Positions 1-12,960 of a DNA stretch of 64,000 bases are shown piece after piece. Position numbers and translations under genes: made by a program. The notes beneath the pieces were generated by a model that was not told the origin of the DNA, did no database searches, and saw only the letters and a list, made by a program, of their open reading frames with translations. Numbering within the stretch: position 1 is the first letter of the stretch; the number at the start of each line of letters is the position of its first letter. Where the stretch lies: contig CAJFCJ010000020.1 in assembly GCA_904063045.1 (NCBI GenBank), positions 124,001 to 188,000 on the forward strand, written 5' to 3'. The stretch comes from Dimorphilus gyrociliatus (taxonomy: Eukaryota > Annelida > Polychaeta > Dinophilidae).

Positions 1-2667
1 TCTAAGCGGAACCGCTTTATACTTAGAGATATTTCGTGAGCACGCAAACTAGACCCCCACGTTTCTTTTTTTCGATCTTACGGTCACGTGCAAAATTCTC
101 TAACTTCTACTTGGGCCTAGACACTTTCCATCTGCCGGAAAGAGAAGAAAGTCTTATGTCACTCAATCATAGTAGTCAACGTCAGCGAGTTGCGCAACCG
201 CAAATATTCTTGTAAATCCTTGAAAAATATCGAAGTAGGATGTGGAAGTTGAAGTAGAGAGACTTTTTCCACGACTTGTCAAGTACCGACGCTAATCTGA
301 ATAGGTAACGGAAATTCAACATAGAAAATTAGCCAACTTCGTTAGGGGCGCAAAGTAGCTGACGAAAAATTCTCCCATCGTGTTGAACAGATTGCCAGTT
401 AATTAGTTCTTGTTTAATCAACGCACCTGTGCACCCCGGTTCTTTCCCTAATTCGAACCTATACACATATTCCTCAAAGCTAAGCCCTATCGAAACATCT
501 GCTATCCGTCTAAGAATAGGTTTAAAGGCCTATATGAAGGATAAAGTGAGTAGAACACTACTCTATTCAGTCCGTCTGATTTGAGTTTAACATAGGTACC
601 AAATCAGACGGTATAATTCGTCAATGTGGAAACCGAGTAGATGAGTTCTATAGACCGTTACTAAGTAGATTTTGATGAATGCGGTTTCTTTCCTTCTTAC
701 GAACGGTTGTATAATTAAACGTAGACGCCCCTAAACTGATCGCATTTAGAAGTTAAGTAGTTCTTTCCTTAACTATTTTATTATATTTTTTAACCCTGTG
801 TGGTCCTCTAGCCGGTTATCTTTTTAAAAAGTAAATCAGGCATAATTTATAAAGTATATGGCAGCTAAGACTTTGAAGTGACCGCAATTCCTTAGCAATC
901 TGTCACCGAAACTCTACTTGCATTCTGCATTCACCTATGACCCGCTAAGTACTATAAAGAGCAAATTATAAGGGAACTGAAAGTCCTATTTGTCCCTTCG
1001 GTCGCACACTGAGATACATATTGCAGCGACGCTCCTTTATTAGGCTATTTAACGTGTCCCACCATCGTTTTCAGTAGACTGGGTGGGGTCTTATTGGAAT
1101 AGAAATGAAAAGTAGGAGGGTGTTGGAAGAAAAAATTGTTCGATATCGCCCGGCTGATTAAATTTCGGTCACCTTTTGACAAATGGCAGGTGTATACAAC
1201 CATGCAAGAAAAACTTACGCGCTTAATTATATCAACAGTTTTCGTCTGTATATACCCAGCGTATGCTATATAGATATTCAATACGATGGTGGCAAAGCGA
1301 TTAGATGAAACGAAAAACCCGCCAGATTTTTTTATATATTCGAAAATATAGCTTCGGGCATATATGAGGTTTTTGGTGTTGCTGGAAGGTTATGGTGCTG
1401 TGGAGGAGTCCCAAACTTGTCTCACATGTGTCTACCATTCGCGAGTGAAAATACTTTTCGTTCTTTCTTATAAGTCCATTACCCCCTTGGCTTACTCTCG
1501 TGAACAATTCCCATTCGGTTAACCAAGATGAAGGAAATATTTACAGGGAGTCGACAGTACTGACGTAACAGGCAATCGCTTTAATTTTTTCAATGTTGGC
1601 GTAGCCACTGAGATGAAACCCAACTTGTTTATAACAGTCCTCGGAGGGATTTCGGAAAAGGTTAATGGAATTGATAAACGATACTTCTTCCACCTTCGAC
1701 TTTCTCCTTTAAAAACTTTATCAGTATCGCATTCGTTCCTCCGCTACAAACTTTCGAATATTTTTCGTGTTTGGTTACTTTTGATAAGCCTTCCTAATGA
1801 TGTCGAGGAAATGCCGTGACGCAATCGGATAGGAAGATAGGAATCTTTGCAAACAGCAAGGCAACTCGATCGTTATAAGAGCTTGCAGGGTTGGGTTTTA
1901 GTAAATTGTGGACGGGTAGCAGGGTTAAAGTTTATGTCAACAGGAAATTCGCGGGAGTAAACATAAATTTTAGTGATAAACTACCCTCTAGATAAACCTG
2001 GTCAGGCTACGCAGCGTGTTCCTTTTCAATATCACGCTGATTTTTCGGAATAACAATGAATTACTCTATCTTGCGTTTCGGACGTTCCGAATTTATAGTG
2101 CCCTCGGGTTCCTTCTGTGATAGCATCCGAAAATTTATACGGTAGAAGACTTTAGCTTCCTATGGCGAGGATGGCGCCTTCGTCTATCTGAGAAGAAATA
2201 GAATGTCGGCGGAGGTTATTGATAGCCAGTTGGAAAACTGAGACGTCTACACAGGCGTTTCCGAAACGACCGTTGGTCAGTTAGGGTAACTTGGGGTCAT
2301 GCGAGAATTTGGACGCGCGCCGTCTACGTCTAATATTTACATTGCTTTGATGCGGACCAAAGAATTGTTCTAATAGTTTCGAACATGCCAAAAGCGGGCG
2401 CTCGATGTCCCAGGGGCACATGTCAGGTGCCCAGATTCGACCAGTGGTCATCTTTCTCCTGGCCGTCAGTGTTTCCCAGCTGTTATGGTCAGAACGCGAC
2501 CAACACGAGTCATTTTTTTCTAATTATCAATAATGCAGTAATTATTACTATTAGCATTACTCTAATTTTATTTTTAGACACTCATTTTTGCCTTCGTGCC
2601 AGGCATTAATCTTTTTTTCCCTTGTCGTCGCCTTCTTAAGATTCTTATCTTTCTTTGACAGATCGGC
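1..2667. other. Intergenic or upstream region, no gene recognised
   Basis: No spliced gene or RNA gene could be supported here. Composition is less AT-rich than the spacers further right and lacks TA microsatellites. A 42-codon open frame at 2405-2533 (+) has a hydrophobic stretch (VVIFLLAVSVSQLL) but overlaps other open frames in a GC-richer patch, so it is only a candidate. The segment may hold the promoter and 5' untranslated exons of the gene starting at 2668, because a splice-acceptor-like CAG lies just before that start. Confidence 0.5.
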
Positions 2668-5600
2668 ATGCTACCTTGCACGGGAAAGCGTAAAAGACGA
2701 AGCTTTTTTGGAGATAACGATTCACTGTTTTTGAAGAAGAAAAGGACGATGACCGAAAGTCCTGAAGCCAGAACCGAAACCGTCGTCATGGAGAATCGAT
2801 TAAGCGATGATCCCGTAAGAAAGAATGGAGCAGGTACGACTAATTATTCGAATGAATTACCCCCTTTATGATTGCAAAGAATGTGTGCTTGATGAAAATG
2901 TTAAAAGGTTTGAATGGTACCGGAGGCGGTTTGAACGCGTCGAATATGTATTTTCGAATTTCACGCACTCTCTCAGACCTTCCCGCGGGTAACGGAACTT
3001 TACTAAAATTTTCTAGTGTTTGCAAAAGATGGCAGATTCTTGTCTTAACACACATCGCTGATAGTCTTATCTAGTTCCGTTGTCATCATTTCTTACACGC
3101 GCCAAGAGTTTCAGATAAGTCTTATCGAGAGGGTACTAGCTTAACTATGCGTGGGTGACATGACGCGCGCGCGAGTCCCATCGCCGAAGGCCTCTTATGA
3201 AAGATTACATCAATTTCTCAACAATATAAACTGATTTTTTGCCACCGGCCATGACGCATTCCGCAGCATGATTCTCACAGAACGTCATAATTTTCCACGC
3301 ATGCGCGTAACGTCGGAACTTCCGTTCGTGCCTACGACAGTACTACTGGTGCTTGTCTTTCGGAAAAATGACTCCGCCAGTCTTTAGAAGGTATTGTTAT
3401 ATTGGAAAGTCTTTTCCTACTTGACAAGTAATTGAAGTCCCCAGTGGGTCACGTGACGAACGCCTTAACCAATGAGCGTGGCGCTAGGGGTTAGTGTGAT
3501 GTAAGCTGTCCGAGCCGTGCACACCGAATGTTTCTGTTGAGCGGTCAACTTGACCATTGAATGTTTTCAAACTTTTAATAAGTTTCTCGAATTTCGGACT
3601 TTAAATGTGCTTCCCTTTATGGCTAACAGTGGTATATTGTGCTCTAGAGGTATGTCATCGTTATCTTTATTACTTAGCGTGAAGATCGCAGGAAAATCGT
3701 TGATTTATTGTATGTTTATATCTAAATTCATAGGCCTAGCAGCAGTTAGCAGTAATAGACTATACAATTTTGGATAGGTAAATAACACTGTTACATAGGT
3801 TCTTTGTATAAGTATATATATATAAATATATATAGGTTAAATATACATACAGTATAGGGATTCTTGTGTATTTATAAGCAGGGTAGGAGACGTAAATCGT
3901 GTGAGTTTAACAAACGAGAGATTGTTAGTGGAAAGAGCCTTTTGGATTTATCGGTGTTTACATCTATTTGTATTGTAGCCATAAAGCTTTAGCGTTTTCA
4001 CCGAATATTGGAATAATCCTTAAGGCATATAGTTCTTTTTTAAATTGTTAATGTGTTAGGGAGCGAAATATTTAAAGGTATATAAAAAACGTACGACTAC
4101 CGACGTTTAGTGTCACTTTAACGTTTTTATTGAACCTTTTATAACGCGAAAGTTTCCCAAACAAAGTTTCAAGCGGCGAAGTTTCAAGTTTATTATAGAA
4201 CCGCCGGCTTTGTAATTAGAGTAAAAGAATACGGTTATCTGAAAAACTGATAGACTTTATAAAGTAAACCGCGTGATAAAGATAAGGTCTGAAGAAACCT
4301 TTAAGATTATAGTATAAGAATAAAGACTGCGGGAAGAGGTTAAAGGATTTGTTTATCTGTTTGCCTTTGATATACTTCCTAGTAAATTGAGATATACGTA
4401 GTATCTCATAGAGTTCAAAAGTTTTTATCGTAGTTATCTTCTAGTTCAACGTAACAAGAAAAACATTATGTAAGCCTTAGGGATGTTCGCCTTTAACCGT
4501 ATTAAGAATCATATCTTACGGCTAAATTCGAAGCAAATGATTGCGTAATAAGCCATTTCGAACGCTCTTAATAGACCAGATGTTTAGAAAGAACACATGC
4601 GAAGCCGAGTCCACATACTGTTTAGTACTTTCAAAAAACAGCTGAAAAGTTCGTGCTTTCTGCCCTAATTATTCGCAGTTCCTAAAGCAGGTGATATGTT
4701 GAGGTGAATGGATATCTCTATTTCGAGTAAAACAAAGGAATAGTTAAAAGATTATTTTAATTAACGCGTGACCGATGAGCAATTATTAGGACCTAAAGTA
4801 CGACCAAACAAAACGGATTTCTTTAGCGGAGAACAATAAAGAACAATAAGTTTGTTTGTTTATTCCGCGGCTTACTTTCTACTGACCTACTCAGAATATA
4901 TTCGACCGTTTAATTGGATCGTTGTTCATTCGTAATTGCGGCTAATTGGAATGTTGCTTTTTGCTTTACGCAAAATGACGCGACTGATACTTTAAGCGAC
5001 GTTATTCGATAAGGTTGATTACTTTTGAGCGAAGAAGCGACAGAACAAGAGAAGTTCACCATGGAAAGAAGTTCACACGGTTAGCACCCTAGTGGAACTA
5101 TCTACTCGTTGACCAGCAGTCAAACGACTACTTGAAATTGTCAAGTTGCTGTCAATCTTTTCTAAAATTCGAACGTTTCAGCTGTTTCTATTGTAATAGA
5201 TACGACTTGTTCTGTGGGAGTCCGAATCCCCCAAGGGTCGGCTTTTCGGGTACTTCTTACCTAATATTAGTCAAAACGAATGGTCATTTCTGCCGATCGA
5301 TTTGGAAGAAAGTAATTATTTTTAGCTTAATGAGTTGTAGAGGCGAAAGTTAAACGGAAGCCAAAAAAATGGATTGTATAGCAATGATGTCAAGTTAGTT
5401 CACTCCTATGCCGCCTACTTCCTATGAAAAAGCTAAAAGACATCCAATTCTCCTCTCTCCCTTTTTTTAACAACTAAATTGATTTTACACTCTGGCGAAT
5501 GTTTTAAAGCAAACAGTCCAAAGCCGTGTTGAAATCGCCACGTCTCTCTTATGCCTCGCTTCCCGCCCTAAAATTAAGTCAAAAGCAAATACTGAAATGG

Positions 5601-8399
5601 GTTGTTGTTAGTACGCGGGCCTTGTTATTAAAGGTGCCATCCAACTGACCACTGCTGACCAATAGATTACGATCTTGATTGAACAGCGAAAGCTAGTCAT
5701 GCTATCTATTCTTTCAAACCTTGCTGTCAATCTTTTCGGGCCCTCTTTCATCTTTACTTTGTCTTGTTATTTATTTTATTTAATTTAGGCTTTTTTAATA
5801 AAGTAACCGAAAGTTTATTCAAGTTCTCTTTGTTTTGCAGGGCAATTGAAAATTTCCGTTTATGCCAATCACGGATTGTTAACCGTTCATGGTAGGTTGA
5901 CGAATGTTTTGATAATTAATTTTTGTAAATAATCTAAATAATTTCTCCCCTATGTACAGTCATTCAAGCAAGACACCTGTTCGGCGCCACGGGCCAATGT
6001 TCTAGTTTTGTTACTCTTCACATACAACCCGAACATGAAAGACGGGAACAGACATCTGCGACGACGCGAATCGTGCATGGACATTCACCGGTGTACGACG
6101 AAAAGTTTTCATTGTAAGTTACACTATAATTGAAAACATTCAGTTTGGATTGAAAATATAACGTTTTTTTTTTCCTTTCTTCCATCTTAACCTATGAACA
6201 GTGAGATTTGTAACGATATGACTAGAAAGAGGATACTTTTGGCTGTCTATCTCCAGCCGGCTTCCAGGTATAAATCGACATTTGGGGAATAATTTTCTGT
6301 AATTATCTATCATTATCCTTTCCGTTATTACAGTTCGAATGCTCAATTTCTTGGTTGTACGTCGTTTGGAATTCACCATCTGCTGTGTGGGAAGAAGGTT
6401 TGTTTCATGTTTTTTCTCTCTTATTATAATCACGTAGAATGTAGGGTATTGATCAACTTTGACAACGATAAATATAAAAAAGAGAATAATGATATCTGAG
6501 CCGAAATTCGAGAACTTTTTCTTTTGGGTGGCTGATTGATTTAAAGGGTTAGGAAAATAGCAGGGTCAAAATGTATTTAAGAAAGAGCGAAAGAAATTAA
6601 AGGCCTATGAAAAAAGGTGTATAAACTTAATTTACATATGTAAATGGCGAACCGCTTTCAATTGTGCCACCTGTAGACATGTGCTTTCAAGATGCGTACT
6701 ACTAATAAACCGGCGTCCGTATTAATTTTCGGCGCTTTTAATGACGTTTTGCCCGTAGTTCTATTATCTAATTGCTCAAACCGTTTTATTCTAAACGCGT
6801 CACTGACGCTGCGAGACCGTCTTCCGCATTTCAAAATTTACGAGTGCACCCCTCAGTCAGCCTAAATTGGGTCTTCCATAAAACGAGTGGTCATCAAGTA
6901 AATGGCCTGCTAAATTTAGATCAAAGACTCTTTGTAGGAGAACTTACTGATACGGAAATGGAATCTTGTTGAATCTTCGAATCATTTTCTAATTAGTTAA
7001 ATTAACTCATTAACGTTTAAAATTTTTCTTTGTTAACACCTTCTTCATGACTATCGTCATTTTTAACAGGTGATGAACGACTGGTATTATCTATTGAAAA
7101 GACAGACGGGAGCAAAGAAGCATCTCAGAGTTCCATATATTTCTCAAAATTCATTACCATCTGCCGATAATTCAGTGCCGTCCGTTAATAAATCTCTTTT
7201 CGGAATGTCTTCATCAACTGTCGTCCTGGAAAGAACGAATGAAGAGGAATCGTTTGGTATTACCGTTACCGGATCCTGCCCAGCGAGAATAGCATCTGTC
7301 GCCCCAAATAGTTCCGCTTCAATGGCTGGGTTGCAAAAAGGCGACTGCCTCGTTCGAATAAACAATCAAAATGTTTCTAGATCTATTTCGAATAGCGTAA
7401 CCAAAATGTTAAATAATAATGATAAACATCTCGTCTTGGACATTTACCGAAAACGACAAAAAACCTCTTCAATCGGCTCTTCAACCGGAAGAAGCTTAGA
7501 TTGTGAAGGAGCTGTTAATGACGACTATAAAGGCGAATTTTACGAAGACGATGAAAACATTTATGAGAATGACATCTTTGAAAGGAACATAGATCCCGAT
7601 GATAAGGAAAATTTACCATCACCTTCTATTCAAGGAGCCATCTATAGATCACCTAGCATAGGCCTAATGCTTCCTCCACCTGCCGGATGCTCCTCCCCGG
7701 ATGTTTCCATCCAGGGACAAGACGACAGAATATCAGCCATTAAAGATCTAGTTAAGACCGAAAGGGAATTCTCGAATAAAATTAGTATTGGTGTGACACG
7801 ATATTCAAAACCCTTACGAGGTGGCCTTCGGCAAATGTTCTCGTCGAAGAAACATACGGATGACTGGAAGCCCTGGAGTCATTTGTTCTTAAATATCGAA
7901 AAACTCGGGCAATTATCTAGTATACAACTAACCCAACTCGACCCTGATGGAAGTATCGATGATATGAACGTCGGAGGTCTATATAAAGCCCGTTTACGGT
8001 CGGTGTGCGAAGAATACCTATACTTTTCAAAAAATTTATTTACCGCTCTACAATTGCTGGAAGAACTGCAAGATTATAATGAATTCCGGGAATTTATAAA
8101 GGTAAGATCATATATTATTAATGAAATCATTTCGACATGAAATACTAAATTTCTTATTTACTCCTTTACAGAAAAACGAAACGAAAAAATTAACTTTAAC
8201 TCAATTCCTACGACTACCAGTCAAACATATGCACCATTTGTTTAGTTGCCTGCAAAACGTGTTATCTAGTACGCCCTCTAGCCATAGGGATTTCGAAGAA
8301 TTATCCTTTGTTGTGAGAGAATTAAGATCCTGTTGTAAAGAGATGGACAAACGAAACTTTATGTATAGAGATATGTTTAGTAGTTTAAGAGACAATTGA
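2668..8399 (+). CDS. C2-PDZ-RhoGEF (DH) signalling protein, RGS3-like N-terminal half
   Basis: Seven exons, all in phase: 2668-2833, 5841-5891, 5960-6113, 6202-6267, 6334-6397, 7070-8101, 8172-8399; about 586 aa. Residues 1-55 are basic and Ser-rich. Residues 56-167 form a C2 domain (GQLKISVYANHGLLTVHV at its start, LGCTSFGIHHLL near its end). DWYYLL and KKHLRV then follow, as in RGS3, whose long form also has C2, this linker and PDZ. PDZ is at about 217-294 (carboxylate loop SFGI). After an acidic linker a DH (Dbl homology) domain fills 387 to the end, with helix-1 pattern DLVKTEREF and the conserved LTLTQFLRLPVKHMHHL segment. DH domains exchange nucleotide on Rho-family GTPases; here that activity is inferred. 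No RGS and no PH domain follow: the stop comes directly after DH. The ATG at 2668 is the first in its open exon, but more upstream exons are possible. Confidence 0.8.
2834..5840 (+). other. Intron 1 of the C2-PDZ-DH gene
   Basis: A 3-kb intron joins exon 1 (donor after AATGGAGCAG, GTACGA) to the first C2 exon (acceptor TTTTGCAG). Phases match (1 to 1). No other conserved exon was found inside. It contains a short TA-rich tract near 3810-3850 with a near-match to the TACAGTATA palindrome. All other introns of this gene except the 6398-7069 one are under 100 bp. Confidence 0.6.
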
Positions 8400-11143
8400 C
8401 TATTTTCTATTTATTAAATTGTGAATCCTTATTAAACACGAGTCACGAATAATTATAAATATGTTGAAATTTTGATTTTTACTTGATTGATAAGACGGGT
8501 GGCGAAAGGAACGAATTCCATATAAACCGTAACTTAGCTACACCTATACAGCGTCCGTTAAAAATTAATGACATTTTGGTGAGTGAAACTGATTCTATTT
8601 TTGGAAACCATCTACAATCAATTTATCATTCGGGGTTCTAGTATCATAGCACAAACATACGCCTCAACCTCACATTACACAGACAAATCAGTGTTATCAC
8701 TATTTACGTTTCTATCCCTTGTCTAGACAAATAATCTGGCACGATGTGAGCTTAGCCGGTACAAACTTAGCGACCCACCGATATCTATTAGATCTTATCA
8801 TTAATGTGCCTGTACGAAATCGGAATCATATCAAGACGGCCTGTGGTTAATTACGGTAAGTATTACTTTATGATTCCGATATAAAATAATATACAGCTAC
8901 GTTGACGTTTGACAGTCTGAAAAGGACAGGTCGTTTGTTTAGCGCCTATAGTCAAATGTTAATATATGCAAAGTTTAGGGTATTTTCTACTATAGTAAAT
9001 GACCAGAGTAAGTATGGGTTAAAATTAAATTGGGTTCAATTTACTTTCAGTCTTCATTAATGTCTAAACTTGTTGAAAAAAAAATAATTTAATGTATGAG
9101 AAACGTATGTGCTTTTGACCCTGACAGGAACCCCTTTGTTTTTGAGTTAACGTAAAAAGCCCTCTGACAAACTACAAACTTTCTACCAAACGACAGAACC
9201 GTAAACGACAGCCGATTGAATTGTATACGTATTTAATGACCCATAACAAATAAATTATCTCTAAAATTTTTTATACTTAATTTAGTTTTTAAGGGGTTTA
9301 GTAAATATTTACGGAATTCTCTGAAGGTGACAAAACTATTAACCAGTAGAGCTGTAGGCTTATTTGACTTCTTTGTCTTCCTATTTAAGTTTGGGTGTAT
9401 AGTAGGTGCGTAGTGTTTTTTGTTAGAGGCATACTTTTCACACATTTTTTTCTTGTAATTCTAAAGAGTTTCCGTGTCCTGCCTTGTTACTTATGCATGA
9501 CATCATCCAAAGTGTTACATAATTTGAAGTTAATTTCTCAATACTCGACTTTAAAAATGCAAATGACTTCGGTTTCCGTTTCTCCTGATTCTGTTACTAG
9601 CGTTTTTTTCTGACGTTTATTTAACATTATCTAACATCGTTAACGGAGCCGTTGAAATTAATTAAAATTCATGATAACTCTTAGCCGTTTAACGGGTGAA
9701 TAGAGTCTCTGGAGTTGGCCACTTGGTACAATCTCTGGGAGAGGACAGCTTAAGATATGATAAAGGGCGCTTCGGGAGTACAAGAGGGGGCCTCTACTAA
9801 GGACTACCACTGAGTAATGAACGGATGACAAAGTTCGAATAAAGGTTGTCTTATAATCAACTATTATCGATTAGAACACGTATTACGGTGGGAAATTTTT
9901 AAGGTGCTACATTTTTCGAAACCGAAAGCCGTGCTAAATTCACAAAGAAACTGTGAAACTAGAACACGTATAAGGCTGTAAAATCACGTCTAAATTTCTC
10001 ACTCTATTGTTCTTTAAGGCTTCTAAAACGGTAACGAATCGAGAGTAAAATATAACGGACAAAAGTGCGACCAGATCCATTTAGCGGAAAGTCTCAATTG
10101 TCTCCGTTGTTTTTATAAATGAACAATTGCCTTAGAAGTACAATTACTCTAATATTCAGAATCACTATTCTATCAAAAAGTAACAAGAATACTATTCTTC
10201 TTTAAATGACAATTTTAAAGTTTCCTCAATTTCACTCAATTTTCCTCCTCATTTCTCAAATAGAAATAAATAATCCTTTGGCGTTTAACTCAGTTACGTA
10301 ATATTTAAACGCGCTGATAAATATACTACCAAAACTGTGATTTCTTCTTTTCTTCTTCTAAATAAGCTTATCTTGTTATCAAAAATAAAATAGAATGAAA
10401 ACAAAACAGTGCATTTTCTCTGTTTTTTCTTTCTATCTTTTTTCTCCCTCTCTCGATTCCCGCCCGTTTTCCTTCACATCTCTCCTCTCTCTACACGGTT
10501 TTATTTTAAATCTCTAAAGTACTCATTTTGACCATTGTCCGTTTCATATCTAAGAGTAGGCACTGTACTTTATTATACCGACAGGTGGTCCACTATAAGT
10601 GTGTCATTCGGAAGATATCTAATAAATAGAATAGAGGAATCAAAGGGAAAGAGAGTTTTTTTTATAAACATATTCAAAGTTTGGTAAAGTATTTAAATCG
10701 TATGGGCGTTATTGATAGAAAAAATACTCCTTTTGCTTATTCCTCCTCTTTATGTATAGATACTTGACTAAATAGAGGTAATTATGCATGTATTTTCAAA
10801 ATTTCACCTTTATTATTCCATGTAAATTTTGTACTCTTATTGACAGACAATTTTTAAAAGGTTCTTTTTGTGTTGTTTTTAACGTTTCGCATACCAAATC
10901 TAAGAGGAGAGGAAGAAGAAGAGAGAGGGGGGGTTGGACGTAAACTATTTTCTTTCTGCCCGTCTCATTTTTACCATAGCGCATTTTTTCCCGAATACGG
11001 AGAAGCTCATACGGAGAAGAGGGATTTTTTTATATGTTATTTTGTTATGTTAAATAGACCACCAACTGATTAATGCTTTTAAAAATAACTCTAACAAAAA
11101 CAAACGTCTTGGTCTGCAAATGCCATAATTAGGCGTCTGTAGG

Positions 11144-11160
11144 TGGTGCCATCTGCTGGA
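11144..11160 (-). promoter_or_regulatory. CTCF-like binding site
   Basis: Read on -, the sequence is TCCAGCAGATGGCACCAC, which fits the bilaterian CTCF core CCASYAGRKGGCR at essentially every position. CTCF is a zinc-finger architectural protein that binds this core. No binding data are available here, so this is a motif call only. Confidence 0.5.
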
Positions 11161-12951
11161 TAGAGTATTGCCGCCAAATGTTTTTTGAAAGTAAAACTAG
11201 GAGAAATATGATAGATATATTCTGTTTATTGCTTTTGACAACTTTCACTAATTTAAAAAAAGAACAACGTCTAAAAATCCGAAAGAAAGGAAAGGATTTA
11301 GGGTGAAATAATCGCCGATTTAATGTAATTTTCCAACAGTAATTTGACTTTAAATTATCATTAATTAGTAACTTCTTTCCAGCAGTAATTACGTAATAAA
11401 TCGTAAAAAAAATTAAAATTTTATAATACTCAATAATTTCATTACAAATTCCTTTGTTAGTGTTCATTGATGCGAAAACCATCATAGGAAATCCAACCAA
11501 ATGACATTGACATAAATGTCAATTTCATTTTCAAATGTACTGAATAAAAATATGCAAAAATGTTGTAATTATTTTTTTATTGCTTTGTTATTCAGCATAA
11601 AATTATAAATTGCTGTTCAAATTGAATAAAAGGGTCTTTCTTCATTTAATGGAACTTCTATTTCGTAGCTTGAAAATAAATCATTTCATTTGTTTTGTCA
11701 TTTTTTTTTTGCCTAGAATTTTTTTTTATAAAATTCATTTATATTAGAGTTTCTAGTTTATTACCCACTGGTTTTGCATGATTGCACAAGACTTCGTGAT
11801 AATATTTAGGGTATTAGCTAAGTTAATTGGTCTATTATAGTCTATATATAGAAATATAAAACGATTATGGATCATTTGAAATTTTATATGAAAATAAAAC
11901 AATTATATAAACGACAGTAATAAAAATTTTCTCTCTATTATATTCAAAAGTTTATTTATTCTATTATTAAGTCAATATGAAAATTGTTCAATAAAAAAAA
12001 ATGCTCTATTACCATTGAATCTAAGTTTGTTTAACACTTTAGAGTCCATTTCCTGTCTATGTAGACGCTTAGAATTTTTTCGATGCTTCATACTGTACTA
12101 CTATAACATTCTTTTTTGTTTAAGAGGAATGTGTAGGATTTATGTCGGAATTTTGTATAACAATAAATATACAAGTGAAATGCATATTCTTTTTCTTCTT
12201 AGGCTCATTTTTGTAATTTGATCATTGACCCTTAAACTTTGTAGACATTAGAGAAATCAGTATTAGTCGGTAACTAGATTTCTTACTTTTTGTATTTCAT
12301 ATGCAAGATCTAATTTATTAATTAATTATAACAAACTAACTTAATTACTTAATAACATATCAAGCCTTTCCAATTTCTAGTCTTAATTTCCCTTGTAGAA
12401 TATGCAGGAAGAAATGACTTTCTCTTATTATTCCTCTCCTGCCCTCCTATTGAAAAAAAATGAACTGCTCCAGATGTATGATAAATAGATGGGTCTTTAC
12501 TTTTTGAAGATTTAATATCTTTCTTTTAAATAGACGACTTTGCTTTTGAAAGAGAAAAGAAGATTAATGGGTTATATAAAAAGTAACGGATAAAGAGAAT
12601 TCATGGACAAACTACCACCCTTATGCATTTTATTTGCAGTACATTCAGTATGCAGAATATCTATCCTCTGCATTAATTTTTGTTCATTAATTTTAATAAA
12701 TAATATCTAACGACATGGATAAAGCGTAATTCTAAATTTGGTTTAGTAATTATTAATACACTGCAGTAGGGGCGCAGTAATTTCTTAAAATAACAATTAG
12801 TAAAGTGAAGAGGTTTCACAAGTAATTGCATTCGATTGAAGAATCGTAAAATTAATAAAATTAATAGGCAGCAATAGAGGAAGAACAGCAAAATGCTATT
12901 CTTAGTAAAGAGGATTAAATTCAATAAATTATTAGGTCTAATCTAAAACTA

Positions 12952-12960
12952 TAGATGGCG
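12952..12960 (+). promoter_or_regulatory. AGATGGCG motif (CTCF-core-like)
   Basis: TAGATGGCG. The same core recurs at 15277-15285, 23310-23318 and 53141-53150 on + and at 22831-22838, 47561-47569 and 56482-56490 on -. This entry stands for the weaker, shorter matches of the set. Confidence 0.3.

Noticed and set aside
4201-4560. Protein-like frames if the DNA is read reversed without complement
   Set aside because: Short (about 20-40 codons), expected by chance at this composition, and a plain reversal has no natural mechanism.
6140-6433. 97-codon open frame on -
   Set aside because: Shadow of the C2-domain exons 6202-6267 and 6334-6397 on +, which fit phase and family.
11129-11500. 123-codon open frame on -
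   Set aside because: Composition (Ile, Lys, Asn, Phe) is what AT-rich DNA gives by chance; no splice or family signal, and its end overlaps a CTCF-like site.
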